Below the pieces are notes generated by a model. The model was given only the letters and a program-made list of their open reading frames with translations. It was not told where the DNA came from and did no database searches. Below, piece after piece: positions 45,799 through 48,489 of a DNA stretch of 48,489 nucleotides (the first letter of the stretch is position 1; each line of letters opens with the position of its first letter). The stretch spans positions 1 through 48,489 of the forward strand of contig JAIKZU010000004.1 in assembly GCA_024681985.1 (NCBI GenBank), given 5' to 3'. The translations under genes were made by a program, and so were the position numbers. Source of the DNA: Lachnospiraceae bacterium. GTDB taxonomy: Bacteria; Bacillota; Clostridia; Lachnospirales; Lachnospiraceae.

Positions 45799-46134
45799 AT
45801 GAAACAGATGGAGCGCTATATTAAAACCTTAACCCCCGAATTGCAGGCAAAGATGCGGGGGGCAAATACCGTAGAGGATGTCTTTCGTATAGCCCGACAG
45901 GAAAACATGGAACTTCCCGAGGAAGCGTTGGATTCCATATACGGTGGTTGCGGCACTTCCTATACATGGAAATACGAAGAATACTATAAATGCAGGATCT
46001 GTGACAGCAAGGTCAGCTTAAAGTCTGTGGGACATGATGGATTTCCCGATGTGTACTATTGCCCGAACTGCCTGACCACAAAGGACGAGACCGAGGTATA
46101 CCACTTCAGCCGCTCGTGGCAGGAGATCAAGTAA
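45799..46134 (+). CDS. Nif11-like double-glycine leader peptide precursor with Cys4 (CxxC...CxxC) zinc-ribbon-like core
   Basis: Leader MKQMERYIKTLTPELQAKMRGANTVEDVFRIARQENMELPEEALDSIYGG, then 61-aa core CGTSYTWKYEEYYKCRICDSK...VYYCPNCLTTK...; RBS AAGGAGGA 8 nt before ATG. Confidence 0.75.
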   Translation: MKQMERYIKTLTPELQAKMRGANTVEDVFRIARQENMELPEEALDSIYGGCGTSYTWKYEEYYKCRICDSKVSLKSVGHDGFPDVYYCPNCLTTKDETEVYHFSRSWQEIK

Positions 46135-46164
46135 GACGAGACATACAGATAGAGGAGAATTCCT

Positions 46165-48489
46165 TTGAAACATATGGGTTTTGGAAAAATATATAAGCGG
46201 ATCATCAGCATTATGCTTGCAGTTGCGCTGCTCTCGGGCAGCTTTTCTTCGACTTCATACGCAGCGGTGACCATTTCCCACAGTGAAAAGTCTACGAGCC
46301 TGGATCTTTTAATGGAAGTTGCTTCCGCAAACCTGGCCGTCTATGGTATGCAAACCACCAAAGAAAATGTTAAAAAAGCTCTTTTGGCAGCAGGCTATGA
46401 ACATGATCTTTTGCTCATCAGCGAAGACGAACGGGAGTCTTTTGAGGCATCTCTCACGGGATGGATCACTGTCGACAGTGACACAGAAGAGGATTCAGAG
46501 ATACCTCCCGCTAAGGTGGATCAGATTACTTCTGTTACCATTAACGATATCATCAATAAGCTGGTGGATCAGTACAATACCGCAAACGGTTGGGATATTG
46601 CGACAAAAGAACCCTTGCAGATCACTGATCCGGAGACGGGGAAGGTATCCCAGGGTTCCACCACAGCCAAGTATGTCACCTTTGATGCGGCCAAGGGATT
46701 ATCCTATGCCGGTTCGGTGCTGACCACCGGATATACCTACGGGGGGATGATGGTTGAGTATGTCCGTGAGAAGGATCCTTCCGTCAGAGTCATGTATAAC
46801 GACGATATCCTTTCGGCCATCAAGGAAAAAGTGACCACGGACACACCGGACGCCTCCATGTCGGATATCCTTTCTGCCGTACATGAGCAGGCACAGCTTG
46901 TCAGAGATACATATTCCAGCGGCACGGACAAGGACTACATAACCGAGTTTTTAGGCAAGCATGCCGTGACATATTTTGAATACACCGATGGCGGAGTCGA
47001 CGAAAGCAAGGTCCCGGCGGGAACCCTTTTTATCGGGACTTTTCTCATCGATGCCCAGACGGTAAATGACGTGTATTACCGTTACGCAAAGGACAGCATG
47101 GGCATGGCGAACCAGCCCATCATGTATTACAAATCCGAACTGGATGAAGGTCACTGGAAAGATATCGTTTCCGCAGTGGGACTGACGGATATCCTGCCTG
47201 CATCCGCCAACGTGGAAACTGCTGATCTGATGCGCCGCAACATCACCTGCGTCATCGGAAGTGACGGTATTCCCAGATACCCGGATGACGGAACGGAAGC
47301 GGATATCTTTACCATGTCAAATCCCTACGACATGGCGCAGGTACCGGAACTTTTACCTCTAAAGACACTTTTGGATTCCGGTGCCGTAAGCCAGAATACT
47401 TCCGATATATCCAACCGCTATGCGGCAGATGCGTTGTTCCGTTTTTTTAATTATGACGGATGCGGCGATAACGATTCCATGATGATCATCAGGAACAAAG
47501 CTTATCGGGATTATCTTTACGACCATTCGGATGCGGAGACCATCAAAAAAACCACCGGACCCAATCCCATCAAGCGGGCGGTGCCGGTAAACATCACACA
47601 GGAAGAGATGGATTACATCGTTTCCATGACCACACAGCAGTTAAAGCTGGAGTGTAACATGCCCCAGTGCGAGGATAAATACGCAGGGCACGGAGATGCT
47701 TTTTATGATCAGATCCTTGCCTGGGCAGAGTACTACGGGAACGATAAGTTCAAGATCAATAATACCTACGGTGGGAACGTATCCCATCCCTACATCTTTC
47801 CCATTGAGGATATGGCAGCCTCCGAATGGGAATTGGATAACCGGAGAGCCGATTGGAAGAACCCCCAGAGTTATATGATCATCATCAACGGCAAGATCGG
47901 AACCGATGATCAGAAAGCTTTTGTTGACAGATGGCTGAAAGACAGCACATATTTGGCTCCGGACAATATAACCTATACAATGAGCGGACAGTTTGCTGCC
48001 AATCACGGTGATAACATCAACGATATGTTTTACGCCTATACCGGGCTGAACTATTGGGGCGGAGATACTTCAACAAAATTCGAACTAGGCAGTAAATGGA
48101 ATGAGTTCTCCATCATGATCTACCACTTCATGGATTGGATGCGAAATATGTACGACATCCGAGACGAGGAAACGGATAAGACAGACCAGACTTTACGGGA
48201 ATTAAATGCGCTCTATCGTCAGAAGAGAGATATCGCAAATACAGTAGATGAAGAGGAAGAAGGAGAGGATGAGGAAAGCGAAGAAGCCAAAGCAGCCAGA
48301 GCAGCCAGAGCTACGGCCAGGGAAAATGCCAAGAACGAAGCAGATACGCTGATGCGGCTCATGAGCCGTGTGGATGCCACCCGGCGGGCTCGGATCTATT
48401 ACAACCTGGTCTACAATGAAAAGAATAACTACATCGTGGGACCCACGCTGCCCTACTTATTAAACCTTTTGGAAAACGGTATCGGCCCC
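46165..48489 (+). CDS. Large signal-peptide-bearing exported protein of unknown function (3' truncated by window edge)
   Basis: TTG start with GAGGAG RBS; (M)KHMGFGKIYKRIISIMLAVALLSGSFSSTSYAAVT signal peptide; open to the window end (775 codons). Not in the ORF track, presumably because no stop is reached. Confidence 0.75.
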   Translation, partial: MKHMGFGKIYKRIISIMLAVALLSGSFSSTSYAAVTISHSEKSTSLDLLMEVASANLAVYGMQTTKENVKKALLAAGYEHDLLLISEDERESFEASLTGWITVDSDTEEDSEIPPAKVDQITSVTINDIINKLVDQYNTANGWDIATKEPLQITDPETGKVSQGSTTAKYVTFDAAKGLSYAGSVLTTGYTYGGMMVEYVREKDPSVRVMYNDDILSAIKEKVTTDTPDASMSDILSAVHEQAQLVRDTYSSGTDKDYITEFLGKHAVTYFEYTDGGVDESKVPAGTLFIGTFLIDAQTVNDVYYRYAKDSMGMANQPIMYYKSELDEGHWKDIVSAVGLTDILPASANVETADLMRRNITCVIGSDGIPRYPDDGTEADIFTMSNPYDMAQVPELLPLKTLLDSGAVSQNTSDISNRYAADALFRFFNYDGCGDNDSMMIIRNKAYRDYLYDHSDAETIKKTTGPNPIKRAVPVNITQEEMDYIVSMTTQQLKLECNMPQCEDKYAGHGDAFYDQILAWAEYYGNDKFKINNTYGGNVSHPYIFPIEDMAASEWELDNRRADWKNPQSYMIIINGKIGTDDQKAFVDRWLKDSTYLAPDNITYTMSGQFAANHGDNINDMFYAYTGLNYWGGDTSTKFELGSKWNEFSIMIYHFMDWMRNMYDIRDEETDKTDQTLRELNALYRQKRDIANTVDEEEEGEDEESEEAKAARAARATARENAKNEADTLMRLMSRVDATRRARIYYNLVYNEKNNYIVGPTLPYLLNLLENGIGP

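Noticed and set aside
46319-46723. Plus-strand 134-aa ORF and 47696-47878 ORF in the track
   Set aside because: Out-of-frame with the long exported protein that runs 46165-48489.

Overview
The window is a 48.5 kb, almost entirely plus-strand chromosomal segment. Gene content and codon style suggest a Lachnospiraceae-like Firmicute; this is an inference, as there is no 16S or other marker. Positions 1-6.1 kb hold housekeeping genes: 3' end of nadK, recN, guaB, a eukaryote-type hisA, and dapF. Positions 6.3-16.8 kb hold a signalling cluster: two GNAT-like proteins, a coiled-coil protein, four 7TM proteins of which three carry eroded GGDEF domains, and a large 7TM hybrid histidine kinase with REC and Hpt. 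Positions 16.9-34 kb hold dapL, a GNAT, a AAA ATPase with a broken Walker A, topB, a left-handed beta-helix protein, a lone minus-strand membrane gene, hslO, nadE, a LacI-sensor GGDEF protein, an L,D-transpeptidase, a hisC-like aminotransferase, a small transporter and a CapA-like protein. Positions 34.1-41.7 kb hold a compact accessory operon: a winged-helix protein, a membrane beta protein, a protein resembling phage-tail/contractile-injection-associated proteins, a pseudokinase-like TM protein, a membrane pseudo-class-III cyclase and a MORN-repeat membrane protein. A perfect 13-bp hairpin separates this from a peptide-export module at 41.8 kb to the window end: a C39-peptidase ABC exporter, a second ABC exporter, a Nif11-like double-glycine leader peptide with a Cys4 zinc-ribbon-like core, and a large exported protein running off the edge that is absent from the ORF track. 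The same GTTGCAC-N4-GTTGCAG motif lies just upstream of the 6.3 kb signalling operon and the leader-peptide gene. All assignments are by eye; no database search was run.
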